Positions 1 through 7,904 of a stretch of 15,178 nucleotides of DNA are shown here, one piece after another. The notes beneath the pieces were generated by a model that did no database searches, was not told the DNA's origin, and saw nothing but the letters and a program-made list of their open reading frames with translations. The position numbers and the translations under genes are program-made. Source of the DNA: an uncultured Prevotella sp. (GTDB lineage: Bacteria; Bacteroidota; Bacteroidia; Bacteroidales; Bacteroidaceae); the NCBI GenBank assembly GCA_900553155.1, contig USCM01000015.1:1-15178 (forward strand), given 5' to 3'. Every line of letters starts with the position of its first letter. Positions within the stretch are counted from its first letter, which is position 1.

Positions 1-3000
1 TCACCGCCGACGCACACGCTTACAACCTTAACTTTGTGAAGACATTGCTGCCAAAATCGGCTGCCGATGCCTTCAACATACCTGCCGACATAAGCCTTAA
101 GGGCAACTTCGATGCCGACGGACCACGTTATGCCGCACGCTTCGTGGCAGAACAGGGTGGCGGAAAGGTGAGCGGCGACGCCAACTTCGACTCACGCCGG
201 ATGGCATACGACGCCAAGCTCGAAGCCCAAAAACTGCAGCTGCGCAACTTCCTTCCATCCTTGCCGCTGCACCCCTTCAGCGGAACGCTTACCGCCAACG
301 GCGTAGGGCTCGACTTTCTCTCGCCCCGTACAAGGCTCAATGCCAACGGCTCGGTACAGCAGTTTGGCTACGACACATACGACCTCTCCGACATGAATTT
401 TACAGCCGAGGTGGGCAACGGCACAGGACGTGCCGTGCTGCAGAGCCACACGCCGCTAATCGACGGCAACATCGACCTTACGGCGCTGCTCAACCCCAAG
501 CTTGTAGATGCCCACTTGGTGTGCGACCTCATAAATGCCGACTTCCAGCGCATGGGTCTTACCAAGCGTCCGTGCTCTACATCGCTCGTGGCAGACGTCA
601 AGCTCAAGAGCAATATGCTGTCCGACCACAGCATACACGGCACCGTAGGCAACATCGTCATACGCGATTCGGCAAATGCCTATCGCCCCGAGAACGTCTT
701 TATGGACTGCTTTACACGCCGCGACTCTACCCATGCCGCCATAACCTGCGGCGATTTTGTGCTGCGTCTTGACGGAGCTGGCTCCATCGACCACATCCTA
801 AGCCGTTTTGAGGCTACCAATGCCGAGGTGGAGAAGCAGCGCGACGAGCGCTACATCGACAACATGCTGATACGCGGCAGCTTGCCCGACGTGTCGCTAT
901 ATGCCAATGTGGGCAAGGACAATGTCTTTAGCCGTATGCTCAAGCGCTTTGGCTATACCTTCCAGAGTGCCTTTGCCGACCTTGCCGTATCGCGCAGCGA
1001 GGGCATCAACGGCCGTCTTAGCCTCGACTCGCTTGTGGCTTCGGGTGTGCAGATAGACACCATACGTATGGCTTTCAAGTCCGATTCTGCCAAGACAAGC
1101 TTTGAGGGACTGGTGCGCAACAACCGCTCCAACCCACAGTTTGTGTTTAACGCGCAGATGCGTGGAGCCATAACCAAGTCGTCCGTCTACCTCGGCACAC
1201 GTGTGTTCGACGGCAGAGAGCGTCTCGGCATAGCCCTCGGCCTTAAGGCAGACATGCAGCCTGGCGGCATAAAGCTGTCGTTGGGCGGCATCGACCCCGT
1301 GTTGGGCTACAAGAAGTTTAAGGTAAACAAGGAGAACTACGTGTTTTTTGCCGAGAACCAGCGCATCTCCGCCGATATGCGCCTGCGTGCCGACGACGGC
1401 ATGGGCGTGCAGATATATTCTAACGACAGCACCGAGAGCAAGCAAGACCTTAGCGTAAGCCTTAACCAGTTTGACCTCCAAAAGGTGCTCGCCGTGGTGC
1501 CTTATGCTCCGCAGGTGGCGGGTCTGCTCAACGGCGACTTCCACTGGGTGGTGTCCGATGAGGGCAGCATGTCGGTGTCGTCGTCGGTCAGTGTAGACCG
1601 CATGGCTTACGAGGGAAGCCCTATAGGCAATGTGTCGAGCGAGTTTGTGTACATGCCTAAGGACAATGGCAAGGAGCACTTTGTGGACGGAACCCTCTCT
1701 ATGGACAACTACGAGGTATGTACGCTTACTGGTATGTACAATGCCGAGGGCGAAGGCAGCATCAATGCCGACATGACGTTGCAGCGCACACCGCTGCTGT
1801 TGCTCAATGGTTTTGTGCCCGACAAGCTCCTTACCTTTATGGGCTATGCCCAGGGCGAGGTCAAGGTGAAAGGCTCCTTGGCACGTCCCGAGGTCAACGG
1901 CGAGCTCTACTTCGACTCGGCTTATGTGGCAAGCGAACCCTACGGCGTGAAGATGAGGCTGTGCGACGACCAGCTGGCTATCAACAACAGCCGTATGCAG
2001 TTTGAAAACTTCCAGCTCTTTGCCCGCAACGGCAATGCGCTGACGCTGTATGGCTACTTCGACTTTGCCGACTTCGACCGTATGAATACCTATCTGCGTA
2101 TGCGTGCCGACAACTATCTGCTAATCGACTCGAAGGAGAACGCCCGCTCCGAGGCTTACGGCAAGGCTTACGTCAACTTCATCGGCTTGGTGGACGGACC
2201 GCTCGACGCGCTGCGTATGCGCGGAAAGCTCGACGTCTTAGGCTCAAGCAACGTTACGTATATACTGCGCGACTCGCCATTGTCGACCGAGAGTCAGTTG
2301 GACGGACTGGTTAAGTTTGTAAACTTCCGCAAACCGGAAACCGCAACCGTTGCCAAGCCGCCTATCAACGGACTCAATATGGACCTCACGGTGAATGTGG
2401 ACGACGGCGCCCACGTGCTGTGCGCACTCAATCCAGACAAGTCGAACTATGTGGACCTCATAGGCGGCGGCAATCTGCGCATGCTCTATACCGCCATCGA
2501 CGGACTGTCGCTCTACGGCAGATACACCATAGCCGAGGGCGAGATGAAGTATTCGCTGCCCGTCATTCCACTTAAGACATTTACGATAAAGAACGGCAGT
2601 TATGCCGAATTTTCGGGCGACCCGATGAATCCGCGACTCAATATTACCGCTACCGAAGAGAACAAAACCACGGTGGCAACGGATGGCGGATCGGGCAGAA
2701 GCGTAATGTTTGAGTGTGGTGTGGAGATAACGAAGACGCTGCAGGATATGGGCCTGCAGTTTATCATCGACGCCCCGGACGACCAGCAGATGCACAACGA
2801 GCTTATGACGCAGTCGGTGGAGAACCGCGGCAAGCTTGCCGTTACAATGCTCACGACGGGCATGTATCTGTCGGACAACAACCTCGGGTCGCTGTCGGTC
2901 AACTCGGCTCTAAGCTCGTTCCTAAGCTCACAAATCAACAGCATATCGGGTAGCGCCCTGCGCACACTCGACCTGTCGTTTGGTATGGACAACACAACGT

Positions 3001-3347
3001 TGGGAACGGGCGAGGTTCACACCGACTACTCGTTCAAGTTCTCAAAGCGTCTGTGGAACAACCGCCTGCGCATCGTTATCGGTGGCAAGGTGTCGACGGG
3101 TGCCGAGGTGGAGAATCAGAACGATACCTTCTTCGACAACGTTACACTTGAGTACCGACTCTCGCCTACGTCCAACAAGTATCTCAAGCTGTTCTACGAC
3201 CGCGACTCGTACGATTGGCTCGAAGGCTACGTCGAACAGTTTGGCGGTGGCTTTGTCTGGAGGCGTAAGTTGCGACACTTTAAGGACATCTTCAGGTTTG
3301 GAAAGGAAAAACCGGAAGTAGCAGACACGATAATTAATAAAAAATAA
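1..3347 (+). CDS. tamB: TamB-like translocation/assembly module protein (DUF490), 5' end cut by window
   Basis: The reading frame is open from base 3, so the GTG at 36 is internal and the true start lies upstream; about 1114 residues are visible. Members of this family in Bacteroidota are usually near 1500 residues or more, so several hundred N-terminal residues, including the inner-membrane anchor, are probably missing. The visible protein is a long run of alternating beta-strand segments with repeated 'G..NGD/GEL' type turns, typical of the AsmA/TamB beta-taco that shields lipid or unfolded protein in the periplasm. The C-terminal DUF490 region covers about codons 640-1090 counted from base 36, ending in strand-rich sequence and a basic tail. 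The family works with an Omp85 partner to insert outer-membrane proteins or move phospholipid between membranes. The partner gene follows 66 bp downstream on the same strand (tamL), which supports the assignment. Function in this organism is inferred. Confidence 0.88.
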   Translation, partial: TADAHAYNLNFVKTLLPKSAADAFNIPADISLKGNFDADGPRYAARFVAEQGGGKVSGDANFDSRRMAYDAKLEAQKLQLRNFLPSLPLHPFSGTLTANGVGLDFLSPRTRLNANGSVQQFGYDTYDLSDMNFTAEVGNGTGRAVLQSHTPLIDGNIDLTALLNPKLVDAHLVCDLINADFQRMGLTKRPCSTSLVADVKLKSNMLSDHSIHGTVGNIVIRDSANAYRPENVFMDCFTRRDSTHAAITCGDFVLRLDGAGSIDHILSRFEATNAEVEKQRDERYIDNMLIRGSLPDVSLYANVGKDNVFSRMLKRFGYTFQSAFADLAVSRSEGINGRLSLDSLVASGVQIDTIRMAFKSDSAKTSFEGLVRNNRSNPQFVFNAQMRGAITKSSVYLGTRVFDGRERLGIALGLKADMQPGGIKLSLGGIDPVLGYKKFKVNKENYVFFAENQRISADMRLRADDGMGVQIYSNDSTESKQDLSVSLNQFDLQKVLAVVPYAPQVAGLLNGDFHWVVSDEGSMSVSSSVSVDRMAYEGSPIGNVSSEFVYMPKDNGKEHFVDGTLSMDNYEVCTLTGMYNAEGEGSINADMTLQRTPLLLLNGFVPDKLLTFMGYAQGEVKVKGSLARPEVNGELYFDSAYVASEPYGVKMRLCDDQLAINNSRMQFENFQLFARNGNALTLYGYFDFADFDRMNTYLRMRADNYLLIDSKENARSEAYGKAYVNFIGLVDGPLDALRMRGKLDVLGSSNVTYILRDSPLSTESQLDGLVKFVNFRKPETATVAKPPINGLNMDLTVNVDDGAHVLCALNPDKSNYVDLIGGGNLRMLYTAIDGLSLYGRYTIAEGEMKYSLPVIPLKTFTIKNGSYAEFSGDPMNPRLNITATEENKTTVATDGGSGRSVMFECGVEITKTLQDMGLQFIIDAPDDQQMHNELMTQSVENRGKLAVTMLTTGMYLSDNNLGSLSVNSALSSFLSSQINSISGSALRTLDLSFGMDNTTLGTGEVHTDYSFKFSKRLWNNRLRIVIGGKVSTGAEVENQNDTFFDNVTLEYRLSPTSNKYLKLFYDRDSYDWLEGYVEQFGGGFVWRRKLRHFKDIFRFGKEKPEVADTIINKK

Positions 3348-3366
3348 TATACTTCTACCCGACATT

Positions 3367-3405
3367 CCTCGCCCCTCCCTATGGAGGAGGGGTAGGGGTT
3401 GGGGC
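3367..3405 (+). repeat. G-rich imperfect hairpin and GGGG-run element between tamB and tamL
   Basis: CCTCC (3374-3378) pairs with GGAGG (3383-3387) around a CTAT loop, and the stem extends by two C-G pairs if A3388 is bulged. Three GGGG runs follow at 3389-3392, 3395-3398 and 3401-3404, separated by TA and TT, giving a 6-nt period. It lies wholly in the 66-bp tamB-tamL gap. C-rich/G-rich intergenic hairpins of this general look recur in Prevotella-type genomes as far as I recall, so it may be one copy of a dispersed repeat; only one copy is in this window. It could attenuate or process the tamB-tamL transcript, or form a quadruplex. There is no U tract directly after the stem, so it is not a standard terminator. 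Confidence 0.55.
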
Positions 3406-3413
3406 TTTTCACT

Positions 3414-5744
3414 ATGAACAGAATACTATATATCTTAGCGATGTGTGCCCTCCTGGTATCTTGCTCCGAGACAAGCTCGGTGCCAGCCGACGACAAGCTG
3501 TTTACAGGTCTGCGCACAACCGTATACGAGAACTATACACCCGACGACCACTTCTCAGCCGTAAAGGAGGAGGTGGAGGCAGCGCTTGCCACGGCACCCA
3601 ACGGCTCCTTCATGGGCAGCCCCTACATCCGTATGCCGTGGCCGTCGTACCGTCTGTGTATATACAACTGGTTCAGCAGCGCCGAACGGGGACCCGGCAA
3701 GTGGTTGTGCAAGACCTTCGGCAAGGCGCCGGTGCTGCTAAGTTCGGTTAATCCGTCGCTGCACGCACAGGTTACGAGAGAGCTGCTAAGGTCGCGTGGC
3801 TACTTCGGCGGCTACGTCAACTACGACGTGCTTACCAACGACAGCACCAAGCGTGCCAAGGTGAAGTATACCGTCAATCTTGGTCCGCTTACCACCATCG
3901 ACACCCTTACCTACCACAACTTCCCCGAGGCGGCGGCTCATCTTATCGACTCCACACGCTCGGAGGCTGTGGTAAAGAGCGGCGACCCCTTCGACGTTGC
4001 AACCCTCGACGCCGAGCGTACACGTGTGTCTACACTGCTGCGCAACAACGGCTTCTTCTACTATCAGCCGTCGTATGCCACCTATCTTGCCGACACCTTG
4101 GCTGCAGTGGACAAGGCACAGGTGCGACTGCAGTATGCCGACAGCCTGCCGTCGAGGATTGGCAAGCAATGGTATATAGGCCGCATCAACCTTGAGATGC
4201 GCCGCACAGCCAACCAGCAGTTGCCCGACACGGCGCATCACAGCATCTACACCATGGTCTATTCGGGCAGACGCCAGCCCATCCGTAGCCTGGTGTTGAT
4301 TAGAGATATGAAGCTGCGTCCGCGTCAGCTATACAGCTATGCCGACTATATGCAGACCATCAATACGCTTACCTCCAAAGGTCTCTTCTCGCGAGTGGAC
4401 CTCGGTTTTGCGCCGCGCGACACATCGGAGGCATGCAATGTGCTCGACCTTACGCTCAACTGCGTGTTCGACAAGCCATACGACATATACCTTGAGGGCA
4501 ACCTCGTAGGCAAGACAACGGGCCGTGTGGGTCCGGGTGTGACGCTCGGTTTTGCCAAGCGCAATGCCTTCCGTGGCGGCGAGAAGCTGTCGGTCAATCT
4601 TAAAGGCTCGTACGAGTGGCAGACGGGACACCGTGCCGACGGCACAAGCTCCAAGTTCAACTCGTATGAGTATGGTGCCGACGTGTCGCTCGAGTTTCCG
4701 CGACTGCTCTTTATCGACCGCTACCTCACCAACCGACGTATCAAGAGATGGAAGAAGGGCAAGCGTGTGGTACCCTATTATAAGACCCCCAACACCCTGT
4801 TGAAGGCTTCGAGCGACGTGTTGAACCGTTCGGGCTACTTCAAGCGCCATATCGTGTCGGGCGAACTGACCTACACCATTCAGCCAACGGCCACACGTCT
4901 GCACCAGTTCTCGCCGCTTATCCTGCAATACGAGTATATGAAGGACAAGTCGGCGGCATTCAACGAGGTGCTGCAGCAGAGTCCGTATCTTATGGTTTCG
5001 ATGGCCGACCAGTTTGTGCCAAAGATGCGATACACCTTCACCTATCAGTCGCCCTCCACCTATCGCCACCCAATCTACTGGCAGACCACGGTTAGCGAGG
5101 CGTCCAACGTGCTGTCCTTAGGCTATCTGGCAATGGGCAAACGCTGGAAGGAGACAGGCAAGAAGATGTTTAAGAATCCGTTTGCACAGTTTCTAAAGGT
5201 AGAAACCGACCTGCGCAAGACGTGGCAGGTTAGCGAGCACAGCCAGATAGTGGGCCACATCAATGGAGGTGTGGTATGGGCATACGGCAACGCCAAGTCG
5301 GCACCGTACAGCGAGCAGTTCTATGTTGGCGGCGCCAACAGCATACGTGCCTTCAACGTACGAAGCATAGGTCCGGGCCGCTACTACACCAACCAGTCGA
5401 AGCTATCGTATATGGACCAGACAGGCGACATCAAGCTCTTGGCAAACCTCGAGTTTCGTCCGCGCATCATGGGCAATCTCTACGGCGCCTTCTTCCTCGA
5501 TGCCGGCAACGTATGGGCTTTGCGCAACGACGGCTACCGCTCGGGCTCGCAGCTTCGCCTTAAGAACATCTTTAAGGAGACGGCTCTCGGCACCGGCGTC
5601 GGCATCCGTTACGACATGGACTTCTTTGTGCTGCGTCTCGACTGGGGTGTAGGCATCCACGTGCCCTACAAGAGCGGCTTCTACAACTTCGACCACTTCA
5701 AGGACTCGCAGAGCCTCCACTTCGCCATTGGATACCCGTTCTAA
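3414..5744 (+). CDS. tamL: TamL: outer-membrane lipoprotein of the TamA/BamA (Omp85) family
   Basis: A 776-residue protein from the ATG at 3414. The N-terminus is a lipoprotein signal: Met-Asn-Arg, a hydrophobic stretch, then LLVSC with the lipid-bearing cysteine at residue 17. Residues ~105-350 look like POTRA repeats (for example the 'RGYFGGYVNYDV' segment near 128-139 and 'LLRNNGFFYYQP' near 208-219), followed by a beta-barrel from ~355 to the C-terminal phenylalanine (F776). The Omp85 loop-6 signature appears as GG-ANSIRAF (639-647), where the usual (V/I)RGF glycine is alanine. TamL is the Bacteroidota lipoprotein counterpart of TamA and pairs with TamB for assembly of outer-membrane components; tamB lies immediately upstream, so co-transcription is likely. 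A TTG at 3399 in frame, 6 bp after the GGAGGAGGGG run, would add five residues, but ATG 3414 gives the standard lipoprotein signal. BamA is less likely because of the lipobox and the tamB neighbour. Confidence 0.9.
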   Translation: MNRILYILAMCALLVSCSETSSVPADDKLFTGLRTTVYENYTPDDHFSAVKEEVEAALATAPNGSFMGSPYIRMPWPSYRLCIYNWFSSAERGPGKWLCKTFGKAPVLLSSVNPSLHAQVTRELLRSRGYFGGYVNYDVLTNDSTKRAKVKYTVNLGPLTTIDTLTYHNFPEAAAHLIDSTRSEAVVKSGDPFDVATLDAERTRVSTLLRNNGFFYYQPSYATYLADTLAAVDKAQVRLQYADSLPSRIGKQWYIGRINLEMRRTANQQLPDTAHHSIYTMVYSGRRQPIRSLVLIRDMKLRPRQLYSYADYMQTINTLTSKGLFSRVDLGFAPRDTSEACNVLDLTLNCVFDKPYDIYLEGNLVGKTTGRVGPGVTLGFAKRNAFRGGEKLSVNLKGSYEWQTGHRADGTSSKFNSYEYGADVSLEFPRLLFIDRYLTNRRIKRWKKGKRVVPYYKTPNTLLKASSDVLNRSGYFKRHIVSGELTYTIQPTATRLHQFSPLILQYEYMKDKSAAFNEVLQQSPYLMVSMADQFVPKMRYTFTYQSPSTYRHPIYWQTTVSEASNVLSLGYLAMGKRWKETGKKMFKNPFAQFLKVETDLRKTWQVSEHSQIVGHINGGVVWAYGNAKSAPYSEQFYVGGANSIRAFNVRSIGPGRYYTNQSKLSYMDQTGDIKLLANLEFRPRIMGNLYGAFFLDAGNVWALRNDGYRSGSQLRLKNIFKETALGTGVGIRYDMDFFVLRLDWGVGIHVPYKSGFYNFDHFKDSQSLHFAIGYPF

Positions 5745-5768
5745 GGGGTGGGTAGAGTTGTTGTTTTG

Positions 5769-7868
5769 TTATTTCCTCATCGGCACTATCACCTCCTCCT
5801 TGCCTATAGAGAAGTGGTAGCGGCAATGGCTGGTGTACTTCTTGCCAGGCTCAAGCAATGTGCTCGGCCATTGAGGCTTGTTGGGCGAGTCGGGGTAGTG
5901 CTGGGTTTCGAGGCACACAGCCGAGTGGCGCGGATAGCGGTAGCCGTGCTTGGCGGTGAAGGAAGCGTCGAGGAAGTTGCCCGTGTATACCTGTATGCCC
6001 GGCTCGTCGGTGTAGACATCCATGCGTATGCCTGTGGCAGGACTATAAAGGGCAGCTGCTATGAGCTTGTCGTTGCCCTTGCCCTTGCGCCACGTGTTGA
6101 GACACCAGTTGTGGTCGAATCCGCCGGCGTTGCGTGTCATGTCAAACTGCTTGTTGTTGATGTCGCGGCTTAGCGGAGTGAGGCGTCTGAAGTCCATCGG
6201 TGTGCCCGCAACGCTAAGCTCCTCGCCAGTAGTCATATATGTAGTGTCGGCAGGGGTGTAGCGGTTGGCATTGATATAGAGCATCTGGTTCTCTCCATCG
6301 TGCGACGGGTCGCCATTAAGGTTGAAGTAAGAGTGGTTGGTCATGTTGATAAAGGTCTTCTTAGACGACGTCGCCTCGTAGCGTATGTCTATCGAGTTGT
6401 CGGACGTAAGCGTATACGTAACGGTAGCGTTGACGTTGCCGGGGAATCCGTTGTCGCCGTCGGGCGAGAAGATGCTCATCTGCAATGTCGAGTCGTTGAG
6501 CTGGCGTCCGTCGTATACCTTGTATTGCCAACCGGTGGGACCGCCGTGCAGACAGTGGCCGTAGTTGTTCTGCGGCAGCTGTATGGTCTTGCCGTCAATG
6601 GTTATGCGGCCCTGGTTTATGCGGTTGGCATAGCGGCCGATGGCTGCTCCAAAGTCGCTGCCAAAGTGTTCGCGGTCGGCATACTGTGCTATATTGTCGT
6701 AGCTAAGCACCACGTCCTGCATCTTTCCGTTGCGGTCGGGCACCATAATCGACACAATGCGAGCTCCGAAGTTGGTGAAGCACACCTCCATGCCCTTGCT
6801 GTTGCGCAAGGTGTAGAGATGGGTTTGCTTGCCCTCAATGTTCATCTCGAAGTGAGACGGATTAAGCCCCGACAGCGTAAGGTTGCGCATACCGTCAACC
6901 ACAGGAGCCGCAGCCACAGCCGATGGCACATTGCCCATGACGTGTGGCCAGCCGTCTACCCAGTCGATGCGGTCGAGCCACACCTTGCGTCCTTCGTCGG
7001 GAGTGTCGGCACCGAATCCGTGGTATAGCATCCAGTCGTTGCCCTCGGCGTCGCTAACAAACTCGGCGTTGTGTCCCGGACCAATAACGCGCTGGTTGCG
7101 ATGCAGCACCACCTCGTAGTGGTTGTCGAGAAGAGGGCGTCCCTGACGGTCGGTATAGGGACCAAACAAGGAGCGCGACCTGCCCACCGTTACGCGATAG
7201 GTGCTGCGCTCGCCGTCGCAACATGTGCCGGCAGAACCAAACAGGTAGTAGTAGCCACCACGACGCTTGATGTACGTAGCCTCCATAAAGGTGCCTGCCA
7301 CCTGCTGTGGCTTGACACCGGGTTTGAGCTTAAGGCCGTCGTCGGTAAGCTCGGCACCATATATGCCGCGGAACGAACCCCAGAACAGGTACTTGCGGCC
7401 GCCATCCTCGATGTAGAAGGGGTCAATGCAGTTTTGTATACCGATGCCACGGCTTACGAACATATTGCCACAATCGGTGAAAGGACCAGTGGGCGAGGAG
7501 CTTGTGGCAACGCCAATACCGGCATCCCACTCGCCACCCCATACCGACTTAGAATAGTAGAGCACATATTTGGAGCCTATGCGGTTGATGCACGGTGCCC
7601 ATATACCACCGTCGGGCAGCCACTGGGGGCGCGACTGCTCGTTGAAGGCGGTACCTACAAACTTCCAGTCGACAAGGTTGCGCGAACTATATATAGGCAG
7701 ATTGCGCACGTCCTCGGTAGAATACAGGTAGAAGGTTCCGTCGTCGGCGCGAAGCACGGTGGGGTCGGGCGCGCTCCTGTCAATAACCGGGTTGCGGTAG
7801 GTTGATGTCTGTGCGGCAGCCGCCATAGACAATAACAGCGGTGCGCAGAGTGTAGCAATTCGTTTCAT
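5769..7868 (-). CDS. Secreted GH43 glycosidase fused to aldose 1-epimerase (mutarotase)
   Basis: A 699-residue two-domain enzyme with a type I signal peptide (about residues 1-20, ending AAAAQ). Residues ~24-320 are a GH43 five-bladed propeller: the base is D35 in APDPTV, the pKa-tuning aspartate is D149 in CIDPFY, the acid is E196 in FMEATY, and GPGHN carries H266, matching the central ion-site histidine of arabinanase-like members. GH43 enzymes cut alpha-L-arabinofuranosyl or beta-D-xylosyl bonds with inversion. Residues ~345-695 are a complete GalM domain: GRYANRI (411-417), H441 in LHGG, H512 in NHSYFNL (acid), D585 in FDHNW and E654 in ETQHYPDS (base). The likely logic is periplasmic release of a sugar in one anomer and its rapid mutarotation. 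It starts 36 bp after the HTCS stop with no promoter motif seen in the gap, so it is probably in the same transcript. Substrate and GH43 subfamily cannot be fixed from sequence alone. Confidence 0.9.
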   Translation of the reverse strand: MKRIATLCAPLLLSMAAAAQTSTYRNPVIDRSAPDPTVLRADDGTFYLYSTEDVRNLPIYSSRNLVDWKFVGTAFNEQSRPQWLPDGGIWAPCINRIGSKYVLYYSKSVWGGEWDAGIGVATSSSPTGPFTDCGNMFVSRGIGIQNCIDPFYIEDGGRKYLFWGSFRGIYGAELTDDGLKLKPGVKPQQVAGTFMEATYIKRRGGYYYLFGSAGTCCDGERSTYRVTVGRSRSLFGPYTDRQGRPLLDNHYEVVLHRNQRVIGPGHNAEFVSDAEGNDWMLYHGFGADTPDEGRKVWLDRIDWVDGWPHVMGNVPSAVAAAPVVDGMRNLTLSGLNPSHFEMNIEGKQTHLYTLRNSKGMEVCFTNFGARIVSIMVPDRNGKMQDVVLSYDNIAQYADREHFGSDFGAAIGRYANRINQGRITIDGKTIQLPQNNYGHCLHGGPTGWQYKVYDGRQLNDSTLQMSIFSPDGDNGFPGNVNATVTYTLTSDNSIDIRYEATSSKKTFINMTNHSYFNLNGDPSHDGENQMLYINANRYTPADTTYMTTGEELSVAGTPMDFRRLTPLSRDINNKQFDMTRNAGGFDHNWCLNTWRKGKGNDKLIAAALYSPATGIRMDVYTDEPGIQVYTGNFLDASFTAKHGYRYPRHSAVCLETQHYPDSPNKPQWPSTLLEPGKKYTSHCRYHFSIGKEEVIVPMRK

Positions 7869-7904
7869 ATTAGTTGGTTTTCTCTGTTTTTATTATTCAA
7901 TTTT

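Noticed and set aside
897..1679. A 260-residue minus-strand frame inside tamB
   Set aside because: It is histidine/valine/alanine-rich low-information sequence opposite a convincing TamB frame, so it is a shadow frame.
2739..2759. 7-bp inverted repeat CTGCAGG/CCTGCAG within tamB
   Set aside because: Short, in the middle of a coding region and readily produced by chance in this base composition; no accompanying signal.
3399..3413. TTG start for tamL preceded by a GGAGG-type sequence
   Set aside because: Bacteroidota seldom use such ribosome sites, the G-rich string belongs to the hairpin element, and ATG 3414 gives the canonical lipoprotein signal.
6300..7805. Two long plus-strand frames (242 and 244 residues) opposite the GH43-epimerase gene
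   Set aside because: They are antisense to a gene with clear GH43 and GalM catalytic motifs and show no recognisable protein features themselves.
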